A DNA stretch of 37,784 bases, taken from Verrucomicrobiota bacterium. Its GTDB lineage: Bacteria > Verrucomicrobiota > Kiritimatiellia > CAJWTS01. Numbering within the stretch: the first letter of the stretch is position 1; each line of letters begins with the position of its first letter. Where the stretch lies: positions 1 to 37,784 of the forward strand of contig JAQBYD010000040.1 of assembly GCA_027623315.1 (NCBI GenBank), in the 5' to 3' direction. This document shows, piece after piece, positions 26,399 to 34,500 of the stretch. Made by a program: the position numbers and the translations under genes. The notes under the pieces were generated by a model. That model saw only the letters and a program-made list of their open reading frames with translations. It did no database searches and was not told where the DNA came from.

Positions 26399-28150
26399 CT
26401 ATCTCCTGATTCCTACCACACGCCCCTCGAATGTCTGCAAGACATTCTTGACCGCCGGATCCTCTAACAACGATTCATCATCCTGTTGTCCCTCTTCCTC
26501 CGCCGGCTGGGATTCGGGATCGGAGCGCTCGCGCGTCTTCGCGGTCGGCGACTCCACCGGCGACTCCGCCGGCATCGCGACGGGAACGGGTGTCTCGTCC
26601 TCCAGCAACGTGTAGTCGACGCTGACCGTGCGCCCCAGAATCTTCGCGATAATTCGCTCGATCGTCTGTGCAATCCGCGGTGTGCGTGCGTTGACCAGGT
26701 TCTCCTCAAACTCCGGGTCAAACCCGATCACGACATGATCGCCTTCAACGCGCAGCGGCCGTGCATCGATAAAACAGGATCTGGCCATCACGGTAACGCG
26801 GCCGGCGCGATTGATGATGTTCGTCCACTGCTGCCCAAGCAGGGCTAGTTCCGATTCCGGATCAACTTTTTTTTTAGGAGGATCGGCGACCGGGGCCGGC
26901 ACGGTTTCAGACACGGCGGCAGGGGTCGCCCCGGGTTCGATCGACGCCGGCGGCGCGGTCGGAGCGACGGGTGCCGGCGTTCCGGCTGCGACCGGTTGCA
27001 CGGCGGACCCGGAGGTGCGCAACGCGTTGATGCGATTCAAAATCTCCTGCAGAGAGACGACCGAGGCGGACCGGCAACATCGAATCAAGGCGGTCTCCAA
27101 CAAGGTGCGTCGCGAGAGCGCGTAGCGAAGCTGTCCATCCGCTTCGATCAAGAGTTCCGTAATCTTCAGAATCCGATCGACGTTCGCCAACGCTGACTGG
27201 CCTACGAGCTGCTCGACCTGCGACTCGGTCAAATCACCGGGGGGCATCTTGCCGTCCAGCGATACACAGACAAGCAGGTGACGAAAATAGTCCAGCAGCT
27301 CGACCACGAGACGCTGCACGTCCTTGCCCGCTTGATCGAGTTCAGCGACAATCCCGATCACCGCCGGAATGTCACCCTTGAGTATCGCCTCGGCGAGTGC
27401 CTCGAGCACCTCGCGGGAGACCATGCCGAAGACGGAGAGAACGTCTTCCTCGTGGATGGTGTCGCCCTTAAACGATATGAGCTGGTCGAGGGCGGACTCC
27501 GCGTCGCGTAATCCGCCTTCTGCTCCGCGTGCGATGGCGAGCATCGCGTCGTCATCCACCTCAACCTTTTCCTCTTTCGCGATGAGCTTCAGACGCTCAA
27601 CGATCGCCGGCGTAGGAATCCGCCGCAAATCAAAGCGCTGGCAGCGCGATAGAATCGTGGCCAGAATCTTCTGCGGTTCGGTGGTCGCGAAGATAAACTT
27701 CACGTGCGGCGGAGGTTCTTCCAGCGTCTTCAACAGCGCGTTAAACGCCTGGGTGCTGAGCATGTGCACCTCGTCGATAATGAAGATCTTGTAGTTGCCG
27801 CGTACCGGCGTGTAAGCCACGGTATCGCGCAGATCACGCACCTGGTCGACGCCGTTGTTCGATGCGCCGTCGATCTCTTTAACGTCAAGGTCGTTACCGG
27901 TCGCGATTTCGAGGCACGAATCGCAGGCGTCGCACGGTAAACCATCGCGACCTTTCTGGCAGTTGAGTGCCTTGGCGAAAATGCGCGCCAGGGTTGTCTT
28001 GCCGATTCCGCGCGGTCCCACGAAGAGATAGGCATGCGCGATGCGCTGCGATGAGATCGCGTTGATCAGGGTGCGAACGACATGCTCCTGCCCCACCACG
28101 TCCTCAAACTGCTGAGGACGCCATTTTCGCGCTAGGACTTCGTATGCCAT
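26399..28150 (-). CDS. dnaX: DNA polymerase III subunit tau/gamma
   Basis: The clamp-loader ATPase. The ATG at 28150 (583 residues) begins at the conserved MAYEVLARKWRPQQF; an in-frame GTG at 28201 abuts the SRP RNA and is less likely. Walker A GPRGIGKT is at 45-52, the zinc module cysteines are C64, C73, C76 and C79, Walker B is FIIDEVHML, and the sensor region is LEEPPPHVKFIFATTE. Domain III ends near 370. A Pro/Ala linker then leads to K426-K428, coded by nine A in a row, followed by a short tau-specific domain. Slippage at this run would give a gamma-like product of 429-434 residues. Confidence 0.96.
   Translation of the reverse strand: MAYEVLARKWRPQQFEDVVGQEHVVRTLINAISSQRIAHAYLFVGPRGIGKTTLARIFAKALNCQKGRDGLPCDACDSCLEIATGNDLDVKEIDGASNNGVDQVRDLRDTVAYTPVRGNYKIFIIDEVHMLSTQAFNALLKTLEEPPPHVKFIFATTEPQKILATILSRCQRFDLRRIPTPAIVERLKLIAKEEKVEVDDDAMLAIARGAEGGLRDAESALDQLISFKGDTIHEEDVLSVFGMVSREVLEALAEAILKGDIPAVIGIVAELDQAGKDVQRLVVELLDYFRHLLVCVSLDGKMPPGDLTESQVEQLVGQSALANVDRILKITELLIEADGQLRYALSRRTLLETALIRCCRSASVVSLQEILNRINALRTSGSAVQPVAAGTPAPVAPTAPPASIEPGATPAAVSETVPAPVADPPKKKVDPESELALLGQQWTNIINRAGRVTVMARSCFIDARPLRVEGDHVVIGFDPEFEENLVNARTPRIAQTIERIIAKILGRTVSVDYTLLEDETPVPVAMPAESPVESPTAKTRERSDPESQPAEEEGQQDDESLLEDPAVKNVLQTFEGRVVGIRR
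26862..26875 (-). promoter_or_regulatory. Candidate dnaX slippage/frameshift site (A9)
   Basis: On the minus strand codons 426-428 are AAA AAA AAA (26867-26875). A backward slip of one reads AGT then TGA, ending the protein at residue 429. The other frame reads TTG ATC CGG AAT CGG AAC TAG, ending at 434. The E. coli gamma protein ends at 431. An A9 run causes transcriptional slippage in Thermus dnaX. A weak hairpin (TCCG/CGGA) starts five bases after the run and a stronger 5-bp one (26828-26842) lies further off. No Shine-Dalgarno-like stimulator is seen upstream. Confidence 0.7.
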
Positions 28151-28205
28151 GTCACAGCAGAATTCAGAATCGGGCACCTTGTAAAAGGGGGTCGAATCCA
28201 CGCTC

Positions 28206-28303
28206 GGGCCAGGCTACCTACGGCACTCAAGCCGTTGACTTGCCGCTGCTACCTTCCGGTCCTGACGGAATTTCACCAAGGCCAGATGCATAGGACCCGG
28301 CCG
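28206..28303 (-). ncRNA. ffs: Small (4.5S-type) signal recognition particle RNA
   Basis: The minus strand contains GTCAGGACCGGAAGGTAGCA, the near-universal bacterial SRP RNA apical domain (GTCAGG-x-CCGGAAGG-x-AGCAG), which binds Ffh. GGCCGGG at the 5' side (28296-28302) pairs with CCTGGCC at the 3' side (28207-28213), closing a hairpin of about 97 nt. The size is that of the short form without an Alu domain. The RNA is about 57 bases upstream of dnaX on the same strand, a linkage also known in Bacillus. Confidence 0.93.
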
Positions 28304-28418
28304 TCATCACGTGGATTCAACGTCGGATAGTTACATTCGAATGACTGGAAGACAAGACAAACTTGAGTCTCCGGCAGCCACCGTTGTAGCGTATAGTCTC
28401 TTCCGTCTTGAGAATGCT

Positions 28419-28898
28419 ATGCGGACGCGCGATATGCACGAACTGGTCTTCACGCACGAACATTTCATGAGCCTGGCATTGCGCCAGGCCCAGATCGCAG
28501 CCGAGAACCGGGAAGTTCCAGTCGGTGCCGTGATCGTGCATGGCAATGCCATTATCGGGCAGGCCCACAACCAGACTGAGATGCTCAAGGATCCCACGGC
28601 GCACGCCGAAATCATCGCGATCACCCAGGCCGCCAGCGCCCTCGAGGACTGGCGGCTTCTGGATACCGTGCTCTACGTCACCAAGGAGCCGTGCCCCATG
28701 TGTGCGGGGGCCATTGTGCAGGCGCGGATTCCGATAGTAGTCTACGGCGTGGATGATATCGGTCGCGGCGGCGCAAAATCGCTATTCCCTATTCTGGATA
28801 GTCCGCACTTGAATCATCGATGCGAGATCATAACCGGAATCCTCGAGGAGCCCTGCCGGGCGCTGCTCCAGAATTTTTTTCGTGAGAAGCGCCGATGA
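28419..28898 (+). CDS. tadA: tRNA adenosine-34 deaminase TadA
   Basis: A zinc-dependent deaminase that makes inosine at the wobble position of tRNA-Arg. The zinc and proton-shuttle site is HAE (62-64, in TAHAEIIAI) with PCPMC (C92, C95). VGAVIV and YVTKEPC are further family signatures. The ATG at 28419 gives 159 residues; ATG 28434 also fits, and an in-frame ATG at 28311 would overrun the SRP RNA promoter region and add an unconserved tail. It reads away from the SRP RNA and dnaX, sharing a short divergent intergenic region. It converges with aroC. Confidence 0.94.
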   Translation: MRTRDMHELVFTHEHFMSLALRQAQIAAENREVPVGAVIVHGNAIIGQAHNQTEMLKDPTAHAEIIAITQAASALEDWRLLDTVLYVTKEPCPMCAGAIVQARIPIVVYGVDDIGRGGAKSLFPILDSPHLNHRCEIITGILEEPCRALLQNFFREKRR

Positions 28899-29146
28899 AG
28901 TCATCCGCGAACCCGCCGGCGCCGCGTTATCACTGCTTGCCGCGTCGTAGCCAGGAGGCCGGCGCACAGCTTGAGCATCGATCGTAACAGGCGTGGCTCG
29001 GTTCGACAGACTCCTGGCAGGCCGTTGAAGAACCCGACGTTCGCGGCGGCTGGGGACATCCGCCCTCCAGTTCTACACGCATTTCCCGCCATTCTGTGGA
29101 GGGCGGGCGTCTCGACCGCCGTCTCCTCGAGTTCCTCAACAGGCGG
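28899..29146. other. tadA-aroC convergent intergenic region
   Basis: The 248 bases between the two convergent stop codons hold no gene I can support. The right half is the inverted repeat at 29020-29145; the left half (28899-29019) shows nothing recognisable. Confidence 0.7.
29020..29145. repeat. 126-bp imperfect inverted repeat, MITE-like
   Basis: The left arm (29020-29069) and the right arm read in reverse complement (29097-29145) share GTTGA-x-GAAC-x-CGA, CGGCGG and an identical ten-base CCGCCCTCCA at the inner ends, about three quarters identity over 49 bases with two or three gaps. The 27-base centre is unpaired. The outer ends (GCCGTTGAAGAAC and GCCTGTTGAGGAAC) resemble the terminal repeats of some insertion sequences of the GGCTGTTGAAAAA type. 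It ends two bases from the aroC stop, so it could also serve as a two-way terminator. Confidence 0.7.
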
Positions 29147-30217
29147 CTAGGCCTGCAGGGATGCGTCGGCCAGCACCAGTGCCGCCATGGCTTCCACGAT
29201 CGGGACTGCGCGTGGTAGAACGCAGGGATCATGGCGGCCCTTGCCTTCGATCGTGACGGACTCGCCATCGTAGTTGACCGTCGACTGGGGCTTGGCAATT
29301 GTCGACGTGGGCTTGAACGCCACGCGAAAAACAATGGGCTCACCATTGGAGATCCCGCCCTGAACGCCGCCGCTGCGATTGGTTGCGGTACCGATCGAGT
29401 CTTCCTTGCCCACGAAAAGGTCATTATGCTCTGAGCCCCTCATGCGCGTCCCGGCGAATCCGCTACCGATTTCGAATCCCTTCGTCGCGGGCAGAGACAG
29501 CATCGCCGCGGCTAGTACGGCCTCGAGTTTGTGAAAGACGGGCTCGCCAAGGCCCGGCGGGACCCCACTGCAGACACAGGTCACGATCCCGCCGAGGGAG
29601 TCACGATCCCGCTGGGCCGTCTCGATGGCCTCCACCATCAGGGCAGCAACTCCTGCGTCTGGACAACGGACCTCGTTCGCATCGACGTCGTCCCGTGTGG
29701 GCGGATGCCCGGCGAGCTCGGCGGGAGCATCGATCGCGCCCACGGAACTGACCCAGGCCACGATATCCACGCCATGCCGCAAGCGCAGCAGTTTCTCGGC
29801 GATGGCACCGGCAGCCACGCGGGCGACGGTTTCGCGCGCACTCGCCCGTCCTCCGCCGCTTCCGGCCGCGAGGCCATACTTGGCGCGATAGGTGAAATCA
29901 GCGTGTGACGGGCGCGGGACGTCGCGCATGGCCGCGTAGTCACCGGGCTTGAAGTCCTTGTTCTCCACGATAAGGCCGATGGGGGTCCCGAGCGTGACAC
30001 CGTTTTCCACGCCGGAGCAGATTTTGATCTGATCGTCTTCTTTACGCTGGGTCGTCAGTCGACTTTGCCCCGGACGTCTGCGATCCAGCTGCGGCTGGAG
30101 GTCAGCTTCCGACAGCTCCAGGTGGGGCGGGCATCCGTCCACGATCGCGCCCAGCGCGGCGCCGTGGGACTCTCCGAACGTCGTGACTCGAAATCTATGA
30201 CCAAATGTGCTCGACAT
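29147..30217 (-). CDS. aroC: Chorismate synthase
   Basis: Last step of the shikimate pathway: anti-1,4 elimination of phosphate from EPSP to chorismate, needing reduced FMN. Signatures: [68 protein letters not shown], and [14 protein letters not shown]. The length of 356 residues is typical. It stands alone on the minus strand, divergent from the FecR operon and convergent with tadA. TATTAT lies close upstream of its ATG but no matching -35 box is seen. Confidence 0.97.
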   Translation of the reverse strand: MSSTFGHRFRVTTFGESHGAALGAIVDGCPPHLELSEADLQPQLDRRRPGQSRLTTQRKEDDQIKICSGVENGVTLGTPIGLIVENKDFKPGDYAAMRDVPRPSHADFTYRAKYGLAAGSGGGRASARETVARVAAGAIAEKLLRLRHGVDIVAWVSSVGAIDAPAELAGHPPTRDDVDANEVRCPDAGVAALMVEAIETAQRDRDSLGGIVTCVCSGVPPGLGEPVFHKLEAVLAAAMLSLPATKGFEIGSGFAGTRMRGSEHNDLFVGKEDSIGTATNRSGGVQGGISNGEPIVFRVAFKPTSTIAKPQSTVNYDGESVTIEGKGRHDPCVLPRAVPIVEAMAALVLADASLQA

Positions 30218-30287
30218 GTTCTTCTATAATACCTCTGAGACTGGAGCAATCTAGACATAGAAACGTCAAAAAAACAATGAAATTGGG

Positions 30288-30316
30288 GTAGTGCTGGCTT
30301 TACACGGCGGCACTAC
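30288..30316 (+). promoter_or_regulatory. Candidate operator dyad over the -35 box
   Basis: GTAGTGC (30288-30294) and GCACTAC (30310-30316) are perfect inverted copies with centres 22 bases apart, two helical turns. The -35 box of the downstream promoter lies between them. This is the geometry expected of a dimeric regulator site. No regulator gene is adjacent in the window, so the binding protein is unknown. Confidence 0.5.
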
Positions 30317-30328
30317 AAAAGCTATCAT
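30299..30328 (+). promoter_or_regulatory. Sigma-70-like promoter of the FecR-SUMF operon
   Basis: TTTACA (30299-30304), an 18-base spacer and TATCAT (30323-30328), each five of six to consensus. An A/T-rich stretch lies upstream (30266-30284). The start point would be near 30335, about 75 bases before the first ATG. It is the best promoter match I found in the window. Confidence 0.6.
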
Positions 30329-30409
30329 AGCGGATACGAATCGGGCTGGCGCACACAACCGACGAGGGGCAGCGCGGCGGGAGTCTGCGATAAGCTGAGT
30401 TATCTTGTT

Positions 30410-31555
30410 ATGGCACGTCTAAAACCTCAAGTCACCTACGGCGTTCTGGTATGCGCGCTGCTGCTGCTGCTCGGAGTCGTCGCCCTCTTGTTGCGCGTTC
30501 TGTTCGGCATGTCTGTCAAAGAGGATATTGAAGTCGTCGCGACGGAACCGCAGACCCCCCTGATCGTCGATGCCAAGCACGGCCCTGAGTCGTTGGACGA
30601 AGACTCTGAGGCGCAAGCCAGGCAGGATCCGACCCCCACCCCACCGCCCGTCGAGATTCCGCCTGATCAGCCCCCGGAAACCGATACCGACGCAACCCCG
30701 GACCGGCTCGAACCCGCTCCTGTACCCGACACCGCGCCCGCCGCGCCGGCACCAAAGATCGTGGTGCACGCTCCACCTCCGAAGCGAAGCGGCCCAGCCG
30801 CATTGGAGCTCGAGGGTAAACGATCCGCCGGCGTCCTGGTCGATATGCGTGGCGGCCTGATCGCGTATCCGAATCGCGCATCCAGCGACGCTTACCGCAT
30901 TCTCGAACCCGGCGGCGAATTCGAAGTCGGGGAGAAGCTTGAGACATGGGACGGCGGGCGGGCGATCCTTCAGTTCTCCGACAGCACCTTGCTCTACATC
31001 GGAGAGCGGTCCTCGGTTGTGATCGATGCATACAGCTACGTGCCCCAGGAACCGGAAACGTCGCGTCTCGTGATCCGCCTTATCGATGGCGACGTGCGCG
31101 TGCAGTCCGGAGCGATTGGCAAGTACTCCACGGACGGGCTCGCGATCCGATCGCGCATGATGCGCGTCGACGTGCCGGACGCCGACGTTGCCGTGCACAG
31201 CCTGATCGATGGCGATGAAATCGCTGTCCTGGGACTGGAAGGAAGGGCCCCAATCCTGGTAACCACCACGCGCTCGGGTCAAGCGCTTCATGATCCCGCG
31301 ACGGGAAAGCAACTGGTCACCGCGGATGCGGATCTCCGCGTCAACCGAATTACCGACAGCAATAAGCGAGTCACGGTCGCGGACGGGTTCCCAGCCCGCG
31401 CAGCTCCCATGACCCTATCCTCCGCGCGCCACTTCTCCGCATACACCGCGTTCTATCCCGGCGCCGAATATGATGCCGCGATTCACTCGACGATTAGCGA
31501 TATCCACATCGGCCGCGACCGACTCGACACAACCGCTCCTTCACTGCGCCCATGA
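30410..31555 (+). CDS. FecR-domain single-pass membrane protein
   Basis: A 381-residue protein. It has a cytoplasmic start (MARLKPQVTYG), one membrane helix (VLVCALLLLLGVVALLLRVLF, about 12-33), a Pro/Thr/Asp-rich periplasmic spacer (75-130), then a FecR domain (about 160-270) with LETWDGGRAILQFSDSTLLY, RLIDGDVRVQSG and VDVPDADVAVH. FecR domains occur in anti-sigma signalling proteins and in structural envelope proteins; no sigma factor gene is adjacent, which favours the latter. Its stop overlaps the start of the next gene (ATGA), so the two are co-translated. The ribosome binding site is weak. Confidence 0.83.
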   Translation: MARLKPQVTYGVLVCALLLLLGVVALLLRVLFGMSVKEDIEVVATEPQTPLIVDAKHGPESLDEDSEAQARQDPTPTPPPVEIPPDQPPETDTDATPDRLEPAPVPDTAPAAPAPKIVVHAPPPKRSGPAALELEGKRSAGVLVDMRGGLIAYPNRASSDAYRILEPGGEFEVGEKLETWDGGRAILQFSDSTLLYIGERSSVVIDAYSYVPQEPETSRLVIRLIDGDVRVQSGAIGKYSTDGLAIRSRMMRVDVPDADVAVHSLIDGDEIAVLGLEGRAPILVTTTRSGQALHDPATGKQLVTADADLRVNRITDSNKRVTVADGFPARAAPMTLSSARHFSAYTAFYPGAEYDAAIHSTISDIHIGRDRLDTTAPSLRP

Positions 31556-34500
31556 AACTTCGCATTCTAGCCCTGCTCGTGCTGATCGCATCCTTCGCGC
31601 TGTGGACGACTGCCGTCGCCGCGCAGGGCGTACCCGCGAATGAGAGCGACGATCAGGACTGCGATGACGAGGATGTGCGCATCGTCGTTCGGGATATCTC
31701 GCCCGGACTTGAGATCCGACCGGAATGGTGGGCGGACGACCCCCGGGCCCGGCTCGACGAAGCCCGCTTCCGGTATCCGACACATTTCTTCTCGGGCTTT
31801 CAGGCTGGCGGAGGATCCTCCGACGGACAGTTTCGAGGCTCACAGGGATTCATCTATCCCGGAATTGAACTGGCGCATTACGGGGACGAGCACTGCCTCG
31901 AGTACGTCTTCGTGCTGCATCAGGGCTCAGATCCCGGTCGGATCGTGCTGGAACATCAGTATACGGATGGCATGCGCGTGCTTCCCGGTTCCGACGTGCA
32001 CTATGACCTCGATCGCGGCGAGATGATTCAGTATCGACCGCAGATCTACTACCAGAGCCGGAAGAAGGTTCGTGAGAGCCGTGAGGTCTATACCACCAAC
32101 CATCCGCCTGCCGTGGAAAACATTCCCGCTGTGTTCAACGACCCGCCGATCCTCTGGAGCATCACCAATCGTGCCGGCATCACCACCGGCGTGGTCTGCT
32201 GGGGTGATTGCGACTTTACCAACGACACGCTTTCCCTGGGCCGTGGCGACGATGGTGAGCAGATTGACGGAACGAATCGAATCGCGCTCCTGGGATACGG
32301 CACGGCGGAGGGAATCGATCCATTCCTTACAATCCGATCCAACCGAAACGGACGAATCTCTCATAATATCTGGCGGCAACCCCCGCCCGAAGGGGACATC
32401 GAAACCCAATCATGGGCCGGCCGCTACATTCCCATGGGACACGATTCGACGCGAATCGCGCCCGATAACAATCTGACCTACCTGCGCAGGCTGGACCGTG
32501 AATCGCTTGAGCGCCCGGATGGAACTGAAAACTCCTGTGATGAGCTGCGCCGGTCCAATCCCACCGCCTACCGTGAAATCGAGCGGGCATGTGCGAATCT
32601 CTTTCCAGATCAAGACCGTCCGTACGACGACTGCCTGTCTGACGCCTGTGCATCACGCGATCCCGACGCGGCGGCCCTGGCTCGCAGCGCCGCGGTGCTC
32701 GAGAGCCTGGAGCGCGGTCGCCTCATTCCTCGCGGCGGCCAGCCCGGCGGCCCGTCATATGATTTCTACCTGTCTTCCTACGAGACCTCGACCGATCAGT
32801 ACCTCCAGTTCCTCAACGACGCACAGGCTAACTCCAATACGCTGCGCGGCGCGCACCTTACCTTCGACGACGCGGGGAACGTCTGGTTTAACCCGCAGAT
32901 GCGCCGTGACCGCGACGAAGTGTTCAAAGTCGAAGGCAGTGGCCTGGTATACGATCCCGATCAACCGCCGGGCGGTCGGTACGCTCATTACCAGGACGAA
33001 GACCGGGAAACCCCGTACACGAACCACCCGATCGTCAACGTGTCGTGGTACGGGGCGCTCAAGTACTGCAACTGGCTGACCCTCGCTGCCGGACATGGAC
33101 CCGAGGAACGCGCCTACTTCGAAGGCACGAATTCGGTGGACTGGCGACCCGTTACGGCGACCAACTGGTCACGCGGTACCTTCGACGACACCGAACGTTC
33201 GCTCCTGCTCGCGTTTCGCGGGTTCAGGCTCCCCATGCTGGATTGCCATACCTCCCGGATCGTCACCAATGACTTCAACGAGTTCTATAAGGCCGCCGCA
33301 TGGCAGGGGCGCACAAACAGAGTCTTCGGCTTCGGTCGCGACGACGGGGACCACCGTGATGCGAATTCAAAGGCGGCGGTGGCGATCCATAAGGGCCGCA
33401 CACTTCCCCGCGGATTTTTCGACGGAAACCAGACCTTGACCAACCAAATGTTTCAGACTCCGGACATCACGGACGACCCGGACTACGCTGCAGACGAAGA
33501 CGACGACCGCTACCGGGTTCACGCCGAGGAGAATCTGTACGGCCTCTACGACATGTCGGGTAACGTATCCGAATGGCAGAACGACCACGGAAGGCCCGGT
33601 GATCGCCGCAGTCGAGCCGTGGCCGGGGGCTCCTGGAAGGAGCCGATTCGCGAGACCATCTTCGGAGAGGGCCAGCCACCGTATTATCTCGGCACCGAAC
33701 TCGGCTTCCGGGTGGGCGGCACCTACCTCGGCGACCTTGCGGATCTCGTGCGTGTCCACGTCCTGTACTGCTTCTATCTCGAGCCCTGCGGGGCCCAGGA
33801 GCCCGAAGTGGCAAAGAAGCCTGATGAGGCTGAAGACGAATTAGAAAAGTATCCTCCGCCGGAAGAAGGCGGCGGCATTAGCATCAATGTCAGCGGCATT
33901 CCTGGTGATGGAGAGAACATCCTCGTGCTCAAGCCGCCGCCACCACGACCACCGACGCCGCCGGTCGACCCAGAACCGCCATTTGTTCCGCCAACGACCA
34001 GGGACCGCCCGACCAGTCCACCCGGTGGTGGTGGTGGCGGCGGCGGTGGCGGTGGCGGAGACGACGACGATGACGACGATGATGATGACGATGATGATGA
34101 TGATGACGGCGGTGGCGGTGACGACAACAGCGACGAATACTTTGGTTCCATTGAGTCCGACTCCGACGAGTCGGAGGAGCCGCCCAGCGGCGATGACTAC
34201 GCCGGCTCGCGACCCGCGGACGAGGATATCGGCGGTCCTGGCGGACGCCGTGACGATGACGAATGGCCGCACGGGCCGGTCGCGATCGGGTTTGGCAAAG
34301 GCACGGAGCTCGACATCGACGGCAGCACCAACGTGGACACCGCCGATTTCGACGGTGATGGCGATCTGGACATCTACCTCACACGAGATGGTCTGCCGAA
34401 CCTGATCTTGATCAACAACGGCGATGGCACTTTCACGATCGCCGACCAGCAACTGGCCGATAACCGAAGCGTCGATGTGGTCGTTGGCAACCTCGACGGT

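Noticed and set aside
28151..28201. GTG start for dnaX giving 17 extra residues
   Set aside because: It would begin at the edge of the SRP RNA, and the conserved DnaX N-terminus starts exactly at ATG 28150.
30419..31312. Minus-strand frame of 297 codons opposite the FecR gene
   Set aside because: No domain or ribosome binding site, and it lies wholly within a well-supported gene.
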